From Synchiropus splendidus (Eukaryota; Chordata; Actinopteri; Syngnathiformes; Callionymidae), in the NCBI RefSeq assembly GCF_027744825.2, contig NC_071342.1:12419501-12483500 (forward strand): a stretch of 64,000 nucleotides of DNA. The letters are read 5' to 3'. The notes beneath the pieces were generated by a model that worked only from the letters and a program-made list of their open reading frames with translations, was not told the origin of the DNA and did no database searches. Shown piece by piece: positions 1-15,000 of the stretch (the first letter of the stretch is position 1; every line of letters begins with the position of its first letter). The position numbers were made by a program, and so were the translations under genes.

Positions 1-2
1 AG

Positions 3-3000
3 GAGTTTCTGCAGTCAGTGGAGGCCTGTCTTCCCAAAAGTTTACAGGAGTTACACCAGGCAGGGCAGCACGAAATCGCCTCCATTCTAAATGCCATTGC
101 CCTGTGTCCTGATGTGACCTCTCCAGAGTGTTACACCCCACAGGTGAACAAACGCAGACCCCATACTTTAGAGATTCCTCAGCTGTAGATCACCGTTGCA
201 TTTGCATGATTGACTTCTTGATCTTTAAGATGACTAATGTCTATAATGTATCCGATTGCATGAGATTGAGGTTTTGCTCAAGGGAGCGTCTGGAAGTCTG
301 ATTTTGTGGATGTCGGCTATACTGTTGGTTTCTCTCATTGTCAGAGAAGATCAATGGGGTATTTGTGTGATATGAAGATGGTGGACTTTCAAGTCCAGAC
401 CCAGGACTCCTGGGGGCCACACGTGACCCGCTGACTGTATTTATCCGGCCCTAGTGAAAATGTTGAAATATTACATAGTATGGTGCCTAAACAGTGTCAG
501 TTGTCTGTTATATTTTAGCATAGCCATTGTTTTTAAAATTTATGATGCAATAATTTCCATGTGCCTTTACACATTTACATATTATTATTACATATTTCTA
601 TTACTATTCTATTTCTATTTTTCATTTTTATCAATTCATTCTTGTTTTTAAAATGAACTAAGCCTTGCAATATTAATAATTTGACCCCCTCTCTTCCCCA
701 TATTAAATGACAGACCCATAAACTTTTCAACCTTTTTCAGCCTTTACATCCTTTTTTTTTTTTATAATTGTGTGATGGCCCTTCACAACAGTTTACATTA
801 GTGGTCCCACTGAAAGTTAAAAGTGCCCACCCCTGTTCTCGACTACTTATTTGTTGTTGCCTCACTTTTTCTCCCTTGCAGATTTCACAGAGAGAAGTTG
901 ATAGTGGTGTTTTTTTGTGTACTGTCATTAATTTAACTTGTGATCTGACCTGTAGGCTTTCCAAAAGGACGAGATCGATCCGTTGCACTCGCAGCTGCAA
1001 GACCTCAACTCCCTTAGTCAAGGGCTGATCCAAAATGCTGCCAAAGGCTCCAACTGTAAGAAACTCGAGGAGGATCTGGAAGACGTCAACTCACGGTGGA
1101 ACACCCTCAATAAAAAGGTTGGTACACACAAGATTTTAATTGTATTAGTTTCTGACATCCCATGTCTATATATACTTTATATGTGAAGTTGTTGTTGAAT
1201 GATGCACTGTGGTTCTGTAAACAGCATTGTGCATTAGTCATCCATCTTTTTTGTCTTTGTTTTCCTTTCACGAGTTACTGGGGAGCAGCAGGCTCTCAGA
1301 CAGGTGACATCTATATTTACCTTGTGGTCTACAGATCGCTGAGCGCTCGGCCCAACTGCACGAAGCTCTGTTGCATTGCGGGAGGTTCCAGGATGCTCTT
1401 GAGTCTCTCCTTAGCTGGCTGACGGACACAGAGGAGCTGGTTGCCAATCAAAAACCTCCCTCCGCAGAGTTCAAAGTGGTCAAGGCACAAATACAAGAAC
1501 AAAAAGTAAGCTGATACCTGAAATGTTAATTTATCCAGTCATCTTTGTTTTTTAACCGACAGACATTGTTGAGCCTGAGTGGGGTGCACAAAGCGTGGTA
1601 TTTAATGGCTGTTTAATACCCACCGGTGATTTACTGTTCTCCACTCCCGAACACATCTTCCAGCTTGTTAACATCGTGCAATAACTCTTCTCTTTTGTCT
1701 GCGTTTGAAAGCTCCTACAGCGACTGCTGGACGACCGTAAACCCACAGTGGAGCTGATAAAGAAAGAGGGAGGGAAGGTTGCAGAACTGGGTGAATCTGT
1801 GGAGAAGGAGAAGGTTGCCAAAGAGATTGAATGCCTGGGGCAGAGGTGGGACAATCTGCTGAAAAAGGCTGACAACAGGTCTGTGTCATGTCCAGCTTCA
1901 TACTCACTTTTAACCTCTGAAGGATCTTGTTTGTTGTCAGATTCTACTTTCTCAATAAATAAAGCACTTGAGGAGTGCAGACTGCCACCTTTTACTTCTA
2001 TTTTTAAGCCTAATTTTATTGTGTTGCTTTTATTTTTATATGCAATTTTAGGTATTTATTGTTTGAATTAACACTTAAAGCAATCCCCTCACATTGTTGG
2101 GACAGTAGGTAGCAGTAGCATTCCTGGAGCAACAGGAGCTCATGCCGCAGCTCTGTCTGCACCACAGATAGTGACAGATCTTCAAGCCATTTGTGGGTCC
2201 AGATGGTAATTTGAAGTGCCACCAAAATGTAATCTTCTTAATGTGGCCAATCTTAACTAAACATCTCAATAACAGACATGTATTTACAGTTTAATCAGAT
2301 AGTAATTTGCTTTGAACTGATAAGCAGACTAACACTTGCAAACTGTGTCTGTCTCAAAAGGCACAAGCAGCTTGAGAGTATTTTGGTCGTCACCCAGCAA
2401 TTCCATGAGACACTGGAGCCTCTGAGCGAGTGGCTGGTGGCCACAGAGAAACACCTCTCGAACTCCGAACCAATCGGCACAGAGACGTCCAGACTGGAAG
2501 ATCAGATCAGTCAGCACAAGGTAATTCATCCGCTCTACATTATGCACTTTGAGTTTGTTTCACCACCATTCATTTTTTTATTTTAAGTTATGTTGCTTTC
2601 TGTTTCATTTGATTAAGTCATTTTTGTTTGTTTGTCTTTCCTTTTTTTCCTGTCATTTCCTCCTTTTTTTACCATTTGCCTTGGTCAGGCCTTAGAGGAG
2701 GAGATTATGAACCACAGCAAAGACCTGTTACAGGCTGTCAGTTTGGGTCAGATTCTCAAAACCGTCAGCTCAGCTGACGACAAAGACTTTGTCCAGTTCA
2801 AGCTGGACGTCGCTCAGGCCAGTTACATAGAGCTGCAGGAGCGGTGCCGACGGAGGGCGGAGCTGCTGCAGCAGGCTCGGGCAAACGCCCAGCTCTTCGG
2901 CGAGGACGAAGTGGCGCTCATGAACTGGCTGAACGAGGTGCACACCAGACTGCATGACGTGTCAGTGGAGGACTTCAAATTAGACGTACTTGACAACCAA

Positions 3001-6000
3001 GTGGCGGAGCAACGGGTACAGTCTCCTCCTCTGGCTCATTTTATGTTCACCCTCATTTTGGCAACATGAATTATTTGAGTTCTTTTCAGAAGCAGTACAA
3101 TCAAACGCTTGTTGCTCTGTAACTTACACTTTGATTTTGCTTAGGCTCTACAAAGTGATATTGAGATGAAGAAGAAGAACGTCGACCAAGCCATTAGCAA
3201 CGGCATGGAGCTTCTGAAGCAAACTACAGGCATGTGTTAGTTTTATGACTTTTCATTTGGCACAAACAGTCAAGCTCTGTGAAGCGAATCATAAGACACA
3301 GCCTTCCAAATGTTTGCAAATTACTGAAATACTGAATTTCAAGTATCTCCTGTTCATTGCTAAAAGGTCATTTGGGGAAACTGGGGCCAGATTTTTTAAA
3401 GATAGTCCCACTATGTCTGACTGCATGACTGTAAAACAAAGGGGAAAAAATGACCCAAACTTTTTTCCCCAACCTGTGACAGAAAAGACTTTTTTTCCTC
3501 CCCAAGCATTTATGTTTCCTGTCACAAAAACATCATTAATTTGAAATATTATGGCATCTAGATCCTAATCTTCAAAGTATGTAAGGGTTACGGGTGGTTA
3601 ATTTTTGTTTAGTTATAAAAAGGACAAAAAAAAGGCTCTGTTTCGGTTGAAATATCTTAAAACATCATTGCCTTTCAGGATTAACTATTTTAGCTTCCTG
3701 TGTAGATAACACACACAGTCCATGTCACTGTTTGCAATGGTGTGTAACAGTACACTTCAGCTCACTGTTCCACACTTCTGCACAGGCGATGAGGTCATTG
3801 CCATCCAAGGCAAACTTGATGGAATCAAAACAAAGTATGCTGACATCACTGCAATGAGTTGCAATGTTTTGAAGACCCTGGAGAAGGTTTCTGGTCTCTC
3901 CACAATGCTGCACCAGACACATGAGGACTTAAGCGTCTGGTTGGAGAAAGCAGAAGCTCACATCAAAGATTTTGCTGGTCAGGAACACACTGGCGAGCAT
4001 CTTCTGGATGCTGAAAGTACGCAGAAAGTGAGTATGCTTAACTAAAAGTACCTCGGTGTGTATTTCATAAATGATCAGAACTCATCATTTTTGGTTCCAC
4101 TGTATTCTTTAGGCCTTGTTGAAAGAGACCAAAGACAAAAAGCCTGTTGTGGACAAACTCAACGAGTTAAGCAACTCAATCTTGGATCTGATTCCGTGGC
4201 ACACTCGAGAAGGTTTGGACAAGTTGGTGAGTGAGGACAATGAACGCTACCAAGCAGTCTGCGAGACTGTCACCCAGCGGGTTAAACAGATTGCCGCTGA
4301 TATACTCAAGTCTCAGCAGGTGAGCGCAATATAAAATAAAAATAGCAAGTGCTTGTTCCATATGAATGAGAGTATGATTCCTTTTGTATTCAAAGTTTGA
4401 ACAGGCAGCAGATACTGAGCTGGCCTGGTTGACTGATGCTGAAAAGAAGCTGCTGTCTGTGGGAGCGATCCGACTGGAGCAGGAGCAAACCATGGCTCAA
4501 CTCCAGGCACAGAAGGTATATTCTTGACACAGCTCTTGAGAGTCTTTTGGAGAGGGGTCCTGTGTTTGTGTCACTCCTCCACAGACCTCTACATACTTGG
4601 ATAACTCCGTAGTTGATCTAATCTAAAAGATCTTAAATATCACTTGCTTTTGTTTAATTAATTACTATGAAGAATTATGCAAATTTTCCAGATCACATGC
4701 GAACTTTGTATTGCAGATTAATTTTGAAATATTAAAATGTGATTTTTTTGGGGGGGGGGATTAATGCATTGTAAAACCTCTAATCAATTGGGTTAGTTTT
4801 TTTAGAGTCTTACCTCTATTTACAAAGCAAGGAAAAATCCCTATCCATGATATTGCATGCTGAGGTATGAAATATTATTTTATTTAAAGTTAAACATTTT
4901 ATCAAAGGTTTCTCATTATAAATCATAAATATTGGATCTGCTGAATATCTTGGTCTCAGATGTGTTTTTCAATGCCTTTTCAATCTCTATCAGTTTCGCT
5001 CTAAGTCAGACGGAGGGCCGCACGTGGTCCCCTGGGGCCACATGTTATCTAATGTAATCCACTTCATCTGATGGAATAATATGGTGATTTCTTTTCTCAG
5101 ATCTTCTCCATGGACATCATGAGACACAAAGATGCTGTTGATGAAATTGTGAAAACAGGAAAAGCCATAATGAATACCAAACAACCAGAGGAAAGAGCAG
5201 CATTTAAGGTAAAGATGATCTAATGCATAACATGTGGAGGCACCTTCTGAATTTCTTTGCTCCTCTCCAGGAAAAGACAGAAGCTCTCCTAGAGAAATAT
5301 GGCACCGTTAGCCAACTCAACTCTGAGCGCTGCCTGCAGCTAGAAAGGGCCCAGTCTTTATCCAGTCAGTTCTGGGAGACCTTTGAAGAACTGTCACCGT
5401 GGCTGCAGGACACTTTGACCACATTCAGCCAGCTACCACATCCCTCCATCGAGTATGAGACACTGAGGCAGCAGCAGGAAGAACTGAGGGTGAGAGTGAT
5501 GAGCGCTCACCTCAGGAATGTTGCTCCGATCTGCAGAGGGTCTGAGTGTTCTCTGTTTTACAGCAAATGAGAGAGCTGATCGCGGAACACAAACCTCATA
5601 TTGACAAGATGAATAAAACCGGTCCGCAGTTAGTGGAGCTGAGTCCGCTGGAGGGGGAACACATCAGGGAGAAATACACATCTGCTGATCGCCTTTACGC
5701 CCAGCTGAAGGCTGATGTTAAAAAGAGAGCCGCTACTCTGGACGAGGCCACGTCCAAGTCCACTCAGGTAATGTTTAAGTGGCATTTTATTTACTTCACC
5801 TGAACCTTATTACATTCATATTCATTATTTATGAGATAAAGTTTGCAGCAATTACTTAAAGGGGTGATGAGAGAAAATGCAAATCCTTTTTGGCCAAAAG
5901 AAAATGCTGAATAAAAGATATTTAAAAAACACATAAATTGAATCTAGGTTAAAATAAGGTAAAATAAAATAAAACTATTTTTGTTATGTTAGTTTTAAAA

Positions 6001-9000
6001 ATATGAACCTCTGACCAATGAGAGCAATGACATAACCAAAGGTTGACTGATGCCATTGCCACTTGATGCTGCTCCAAACAGAGATTAAAACATGTTGTTT
6101 CTAACCTTCTTCCACGCTAGTTCCATGACAAAATTGACCCGATGCTGGAGTCTCTGGAGCGGATCGCTGAACGCCTTCGTCAGCCACCTTCTATCTCAGC
6201 CGAAGTGGACAAGATCAAGGAGCAGCTCTCAGAGAACAAGGCCGTCTCTGTCGACCTAGAAAAGCTCCAGCCGTCCTATGACACTTTGAAACTGAGGGGA
6301 GAAGAGATGATTGCACGATCTGAAGGAGCAGACAAGGACGTCTCTGCCAAAGGTAGAGCAATATTGTGCTTATGATTTTTTGGATGTTTGCAAATGTTCT
6401 GTAAAAGATGGTTGTTCTTTTGCGGTTTTTAACTGACATGCTATTTCCTCTTGTCCAAGCTGTTCAAGACAAACTGGACAGCATGGTGTTCCTCTGGAGC
6501 GACATCCAGGCCCTGCTTGACGAACGTGAAGCCAAGCTGCTGGATGTGATGGACCTCGCAGACAAGTTCTGGTGTGATCATTATGGTCTGATGATCACCA
6601 TCAAAGACAACCAAGACATGCTGAGGGAGCTGGAGGAGCCAGGGGTCGACCCTTCTGTGGTTAAACAGCAGCAGGAGTTTGTGGAGGTCAGAGAAAGATA
6701 GAGCTCATTTTTCAGCAGCGGAAATCATCTGGTAACTGTTGACTCTGTCTGCAGGGCTTTAAAGAGGACATCGACGCGCTGCAAGATGAGCTGGTCACTG
6801 TACAAAACCAGGGGGCGGAGCTCATGACCGCCTGCGGAGAACCTGATAAACCTGTGATAAAGAAAAGCCTGGACGAGGTAGCGTATTACATACATCCCAA
6901 ATCCCTAGAACAATAACATGTTCCTCATCTAATGTGGCCCATTGTAGCGATGGCACTCACATAATGGACCCTCTGACTCACGTTTGGGCACTTCTGTGAC
7001 TTTCCCAGGTGAATTCAGCATGGGAAAATGTCAACAAGACTTTGAAAGAGAGGGGGGAGAGACTGGAGGAAGCCATGCAAGCGGCAGTGCAGTACCAGGA
7101 CGGCCTGCAGGTACTGAAATCAGTGCTTCTGCCTGTAATAGTACATCCACATATTTTCAGTCTGATATATTTCAGTGTGTTTAACGGAATATTCTGAGTG
7201 CTCTTGAATAGTTGTCGGAAATTCACGAGATGTGACACATGACTACACTGCTCCGCCTTCTGCACAGGGAATGTTTGACTGGGTGGATATTCTAGAGAGC
7301 AAGCTGGACTCCATGTCACCTGTGGGCACGGACCTGGAAACTGTCAAGCAACAGATTGTTGAGCTCAAGGTACAATCATTGATTTATGTCTCGGTAAATA
7401 TGAGTAACACAGACGCACAAAGCTGAAGAGATCATATGCCGGAAATGTTGATCAGCGTCACTGCGCTGGTTTTTGTCATGGCAGCTGTGTTTGTGTTCTT
7501 CTACTGAAACGGCACTGATACTAAAGTGATTCTGGTCTGCTTTGATGTGCAGTGAAACAAACACTCTGTTGAAAGATAATGCAGGACGCAATTGTCTGAA
7601 CCCGTTTTGACTTGTTTCGTTGCATCAGGAGTTCAAAGGGGAAGCGTATCAGCTGCAGATTGAGATGGAGCGCCTGAACCACCAGTCGGGGCTCCTGCTG
7701 AAGAAGGTCACGGATGACGCCGACCGCTGCGCCATTCAGGAGCCGATGTCTGAGCTCAAGATGCTCTGGGAGAACCTGGATGAAAAGATTATCAGCCGAC
7801 AGGTCAGAAAACTTGACAAGATAAAACATCATTTTAATGACAAATATCCAAGAAATGGAATGGTTGGCTCCCCAAAATTGAAGCCCATTTGGCAGCCCAT
7901 TTGAAACAATTCAATAGAAGGGAATACTGTTTGGTTAAGCCCAGGGTTGTCACTCGTAAGCACGCAAGGGGCTGAAATTTTAAACCCAGTCTTTGACAGG
8001 GAATAAAAGTTTCAATAGAATGTGCTGTCGTTCTCCATTTCAAGTACTGGAGGCTGATTCTTGCACAAAGCTTCTTTGTGGTTTGTGTCAAAATAAAAAA
8101 ATCCTCCCTGATAACACGCTTAAACACTCAGATGAACTGTGAAACGGTGAACATCTGCTTTCAGCAAATGACCTCTCATGTGGATTTTCACTTTCCAGAT
8201 TCTTCGTTCGTAATAATAGCGCTTGCTTGAAGCCTGTTGAACAACATCATGTCATGAATTCAACTACACGTCAATGTCTAGTTGGTGATGCAGTTTTTGG
8301 TGAAGTAAAAATCTGTTATCTATAGGTATGTAAAGCTTCTGCGAATGATTTGGCCCCTGGACCTCGTATTTGACTTGTGATTTAGTGAACACAAAGAATG
8401 GAGAGTTGACACGCACGTTGGCTGTATTAAACAGTGAAATCGGAACTCTATAAACGCCCTACATTTCACCCACTTTTGTGGGTATTTTTGTTCTGAGGAT
8501 TTATTTCTATTGTATATGTGTGTGCATGTGAACATGTTGATGGATTCAATATCTCATGGATTAATAATCTGTCATTAATCCAGCACAAACTGGAGGGTGG
8601 CCTGCTGGCCCTGGGCCAATTCCAGCACGCATTAGATGAGCTTCTGGCATGGATGAGCCACACAGAGGAGATGCTGGACGAGCAGAGGAAGACAGTGGGC
8701 GACCCCAAAGCCATAGAGATCGAACTCGCCAAGCATCATGTAAATAGCCCAACTTCTGTGTTTCTGATCAACATTTTGACCTTTGTAAAATGGAAATGGA
8801 AAACAGGAAGGCAGTTCTGATTTTTTTATTATCTTCTCTAGGTTCTACAAATTGATGTGCTGGCTCATAAATCCACTGTTGAGACTGTGAACAAGGCAGG
8901 TAGTGATCTGGTGAAGTCCAGCGCTGGGGAGGAGGCGTCCTGTCTGCAGAGCAAGCTGGAGAACCTCAACCAGCGATGGCAATCCATCCTGGAAAAAACA

Positions 9001-12000
9001 GAGCAGCGAAAGCAGCAGCTAGAAAGTTCTTTGCTTCAGGTATATCAGAAAAAATTATTTATGCCGAGTGGCATTATGCTCCCCTGCATTTAGTTCAGAT
9101 CAATGTCAATGTCCTTAAATCCCTCATATTACATCCAAAGATATGTTGGACATTTGGTAACATTTTGTTTCAGGTGCACTCCGTGTTGCCAACAAACACA
9201 AACTGTGACTTTGAAGCACTTTGTTATTGTTTTGATGTGACATCTGCTTCCTGGATTTTACAACAGATGCGATGATTAAAATGTGTAGCTCTCTTACTGC
9301 CATGATGTTTTTGATCTTGGCTGAACCTTTGTCGATGATAATTTTGTGCTGCATTTTAAGGTTGTCGAGTGCAATCATTAAATATCAAATCTAACCTTTA
9401 AGATCTATTGACCTTTGTTAGTTATAGGAGCAAAGTCTGAATCTACTGTCAGTAATGAGACGATTTTTTTTTCCATGTTTCATGGAGAACAACAGTGTTT
9501 GTTGCTCAATGAATCGGATGAATTAATAGCTCAGACATCCTTCCCTCGAAGCCAAAAGCTCTGGAACAATGAATGTGTGTGACACCTTTTGTTCTGACTC
9601 AGGTTGTATTGTGTTTAGGCCCAAGGTTTCCATGGTGAGGTCGAAGATATGCAGCAATGGCTGAAAGACACAGAACGTCAGCTGTTGGCATCAAAGGCTG
9701 TGGGAGGCTTACCAGACACGGCCCGCGAGCAGCTTAACGCCCATCTGGTATGTGTTTAACAATATGAAGGGCCGCATGCAGATGGCAGGCTTGGAAGGAG
9801 GCGATGGAGTCCCGTCTGTGTTTTATCTGAAGTGTGAAAATTAAGTGACACCGTAAAATGCAGTCCTTGTAAAGGAAGAATGAAAGTGTTTCCAATCGTA
9901 TCAGATTATATGGACTCGAGGAATCTTTCATCTTCAGTTTTCAACGCATTGAAAGTTCGAGTGGCCATTTATGGCCATATATTACTGTGTTTTTAAAACT
10001 TTTTAAAAGACGCTGACTTTCTGAAGCTCGACTTTTACTTTCTTCCCCCGATATTTGTCGTCTTTTCTAGGAACTCTGCTCCACTCTGGAGATAAAGGAG
10101 GAGCTGTACCAGGAGCTGATGAACAAAGGTCAGCAGCTGATGGCCATCACACCTGAAGGGTCGGAGAGCAACACCGAGCAGGACCTGAAAAACCTCAAGG
10201 AAAAATGGGAGTCTGTGCAGGCGAAGGTCGCTGAGAGAAAGGTATGCTGGTTCCAATTCCCAGCTTCTGTTTGAGGTGCAAATGAGACATGCCAGACACC
10301 CACTTGAATTGAGGATGTTTAAATCTGTAATCCCAACACGGGTGGTTAATGGTGTGAGAACATGCTGCTGGCAAGAGTCCAGAGGATGCAGTTGGATTGA
10401 GTCACCGGTGAACAACTGTCTGGACAAGTCTTTGTTGAGATGAAAGCGATGCTAGTAATGCTAACCCTCAAATGTCGGCGTAGCAAAGTGACAAGTGGGA
10501 ATCTGAAAATAGACTGCTAATAAAATCCCGCTCGAATTACTCTCAAGGTCTGTAATACCATTACCACAGCATCTGCTGCCTCATGATGACAAGCTGTGCT
10601 CAAGTTAACGGATGTTTTCCACCGATGACCTGCCTAGGATGCGGTTAATATTGAATTAAAACTCCATTATTCAATTGCTGCTTTGCGATCAGCCTCTCCA
10701 GACATGGCAACTTCCTCCTGGTGATAGGGGACGGTGTAAGGCTCGAGGAGTATGAATTACCAGCCCCTATTTCTGTTGACAACACTAGTTCTGGATTAGT
10801 TAGCTCTGGAGTAGTTCTGGATGATGTCATGTGGTTTTGTTTGTGGGCAGTGGATTCAACACTGATTCATTTGCACAGGTCAAACTGGAGGAAGCTCTGA
10901 CGTTGGCCACGGATTTTCACAACTCGCTGCAAGACTTCATCAACTGGCTCACACAGGCCGAGCAGACGCTCAACATGGTGTCGCCTGCTTCACTCATCCT
11001 GGAGACCATCATGTTTCAGATTGATGAGCACAAGGTAAAGCAGCAAAAACAAACTAAACAAGTAGTAATAATTATAAAAACTCGGCCATACATTAGATAG
11101 GGACTCCTATATGATCATCTGTGTTCATATGTCTGTAAGCAATTTCGTTTTAAGAATATTTTCATGATGGGATGAAGAGATTACATTTTCACAACTCTGA
11201 CTTCTGTGATATTTGAAAAACTTTATATTAAGGTCTCATCTATAACGCATTATATGCCGGTAAAAACCTTGGTTTTAAAATGGACAGTGATTTTAAATTT
11301 GATTCTCAGATCACCGCGGCTGTCAAGTCGTGTTTCTTTTGTCTCCGTCGGTTCTCTAAGGTGAAGACCATTTTATCCAGGCACCATTTGGAATCAGTGA
11401 TTCATGCTTTTATCACGTGCCAACTGGACTACTGCAACTGTCTCCTTGTAGGAGTTAGCCAGGCATCCCGGTTCCGTCTGCAGCCAGGTTCTTAATGGGG
11501 TCACGCAAAAGTGAGAACATCACCCCCATTTTGGCTTCTCTCCACAGGCTGCCTGTGACTTTTAGTCCTTCAGTTCATTTTTAAAGCTTTAAATGGTCTT
11601 GCCCCTCAGTGTTTAGTGGAGCTTTTTTAACCCCCTATGTTCCTTCGCGGTCCTTGACTTCAGCCAACCTGCTGCTCCTGGAGGTACCTAAAACTAAGAG
11701 GAAGAAGAGAGGAGACCGGGCGTTCTCAGTCTGTGGCCCCCGGCTATGGAATGCCCTCCGTCCCCATGTTAGACAGGCCCCATCACTGTCTGCTTTTAAA
11801 ACACTACTTTAAACACACCTTTACGATTTGGCTTTTATACAACCGCACAGCTGATCGTTTTAGTAATTTTTAGGGCATCTGCCCTGTTTGAATTTTATGC
11901 ATTTATTGTTTTTAATGTCTGTTTTATCCAGATTTACAGTTGTACAGCACTTAGCGACGATCTTGTATTGGTTTTTAAGCGCTTTATAAATAAATATGGT

Positions 12001-15000
12001 ATGGTATATGTACATTCATAAGACATCATGAATTCATTTCATAGAAGATGTTATGAATGTTCATAATCACGTGTGACTCATGTTTCTTAAGAATTATAAG
12101 GCTCAGTGCACATCATTTTCCCTGTTCTCTGTGTTCGTCTCTAGATGTTTGTGACAGAGGTCAACTCCCACCGCGACCACATCATCGAGCTGGACAAGAC
12201 GGGCACCCACTTGAAGTATTTCAGTCAGAAGCAGGACGTGGTTCTCATCAAGAACCTGCTGCTCAGTGTTCAAGGCCGCTGGGAGAAACTGGTGCAGCGC
12301 TCCGTGGAACGCGGCCGTCTGTTGGACGACGCCAGGAAGAGAGCAAAACAGGTACTGCGGGAATCCAGACTCCAAATTCCAACATTTTGATTGACTGTAT
12401 TGTACAACTCCTGGTGCGTTTTATTGCTTTTGGAGTGTGGAAGGGACAGTGGAATTTGATGGAGCGGACTATTTTCATTCACTTGTTGCCTTATATAGTG
12501 TTTCAAACTCAAAACAGCCCTGGACAGTCAATCAAGTGAAGTCATGCTTTTATTTGTTTACTGTCTAACAGTTTAATGAAACTTGGAATAAACTGATGGA
12601 ATGGCTGGAAGAGTCTGAGAAAAGTCTGGACGCCGAGGTGGAGATTGCCAACGATCCGGATAAAATCAAGACGCAGCTGTCACAACACAAGGTAAGAACG
12701 TTGTCTTATCTCTGAGTTTACATCAGATCTGTGACTGGAAATAACAGCAGCGTTGGAAAAGTCGTTCACCTTCGCTTTCTGTTTTGTCTCTGCCATGTTG
12801 TGAACAAGAGGTTGGAGGTTGTGCTAATCCCGTCATAATCCTTGAATGTATTAAGAGCAACCTTGCCTTTGGATACTTTTAATCTCTGTGGAGCAATGTC
12901 TCTTGAGTTGTGACCCATTTAAAAAATGTTCTTATAGACGACCACCTTTTTAATCAGAGAGCACATCAGATTAGACCTGTTTACAGTGTAAAATCCCACT
13001 GGGTGTACTGATGTGCATGTCGTCGACAGGAGTTCCAGAAAGCTTTGGGGAGCAAGCACTCGGTGTACGACGCCACCTCCCGAACGGGGCGGGCCCTGAA
13101 AGACAAAACCTCGCTTCAGGATGACACTCAGAAGTTGGACGACATGTTGAGCGAACTGAGAGACAAGTGGGACACCATATGCGGGAAGTCAATCGAGAGG
13201 TGTGGTGGATTTCTCATTGAATTCTACTGTTGTGTTGAAGCAATTCCGACAATCCTGCAGCTGACCGACAAGCAAGCAAACATCACTACATTATTTTCAA
13301 ATGTATGAGGGATGAGAATTATTGAACAATATATTTTTAAGTAAAAGAGGAAATGAGTTAAGTCGATTTTACAGTTAAATGGTTTAACAGAAATAGACTG
13401 GCCAGCTGCTGCTACTAGGGACAATAGAAGAATTATTGCAGACTCACAGCGGTCCCTTCTCACCCTCCCCACAGACAAAACAAGCTGGAGGAGGCGCTGC
13501 TCTTCTCAGGCCAGTTCACGGACGCTCTGCAGGCTCTCATCGACTGGCTGTACAGAGTGGAACCTCAGCTGGCTGAAGACCAGCCCGTCCATGGAGACAT
13601 CGACTTGGTTCTCAACTTAATAGACAACCACAAGGTACCAAATGATGTGCTCAAGTTTCCTAGCCGAACGTCCAGGATCAAAGATCCCGTTGGTTCCCTT
13701 TCATCACAAATGTGATTTATCAAAACACGGCACTCAATCCGCATCAGCGTGTTTTGGAAATAAAACTACAGAAGAGGGTGTAATGTGACGCTGAGACCGT
13801 CTCCTCTTTGAAGCTGCAGAAATCAGATGCTGTTTAATCATCATTATGTTATCACTGCACAATATCGCCATTGTGACTCACTATTGTGTGCTGTCCTGGA
13901 GGCAAATAAGTGGCGGCTGAATCAGAATTTCAGCTCTGCAAAACACATGTTTATGAAGTATTACAGGTGCTCACACTAGTGCAGTGCTTCCGAATTATTT
14001 TCTGCTGCGCCCCCCTCAGGAAGAAGTAAACGTTTCACACTCTTCCCTCAACTCTTTGCCTCCTTTTTAAATAGTATAAATTCTCTATAAAATTATTGTG
14101 AGTACACCTCTGCATAACATCCTATCCTTGTTGACATTAAAGAAAAGACAAAAAAGTAATATAGATCAACTTAAAATAAAGAATGACTTAAAGTGCATGA
14201 ATTTGCCTGAAATTAAAGAACGAAAATCATGAGTGGATGTGCAATTACACTTTATTCTAGTACAGCAAAAGAGCAAGTTCCCCGAGGTCACATGTGCCCC
14301 TCCTGGCATTGCTCCACCCCCCCAGTGGGGCCAGCCCCACTATTTGAAATGGACTGCGCTAGTGAGTGAAATGATGGTCAAAGAATCGTAAAAATCACAC
14401 CATTTTTCTTTTGTTCTATCCATGCAGGAGTGAGGACACATTGCTAAAGAGAAAAATAATTTGAAATAAATAATTATGATAATTCTGCATTATCAGTTTT
14501 ATCAACAGTTTGAAGAGTGCCAATATAAATGAATAAAAATGTGGGAAAACAAAAATAAGGGAAATTTTTATATACTGTAAGTCAATAAATATGAGGAGCA
14601 AGACATGATTAAAATGGTAGTCGTGTTGGACATAATATAGAAGATTTATTGGAATTTAATAAATTGAAAAAAAGAAAAAGTGAAGAGGAAGTGAGATGTT
14701 ATCTAAGCAATAAGTTCAAAACTATTTATAACTGTGATCTGAATTACATTACAGTAATGACCACACTCGTGCTGAGTGACTATCTTTCTTTGCATCAGGT
14801 TTTCCAGAAGGAGTTGGGAAAAAGGAAAGTTACCATTCAGGCACTAAAACGTTCCGCCAGGGAGCTGATTGAAAACAGCCACGATGACTCCTCATGGGTC
14901 AAGGCCCAGATGCAGGAGCTGAGCACTCGCTGGGAGACGGTGTGCAACCTGTCCGTGTCCAAACAGGGCCGCCTGGAACAGGCGCTGTGTCAGGTACCGT

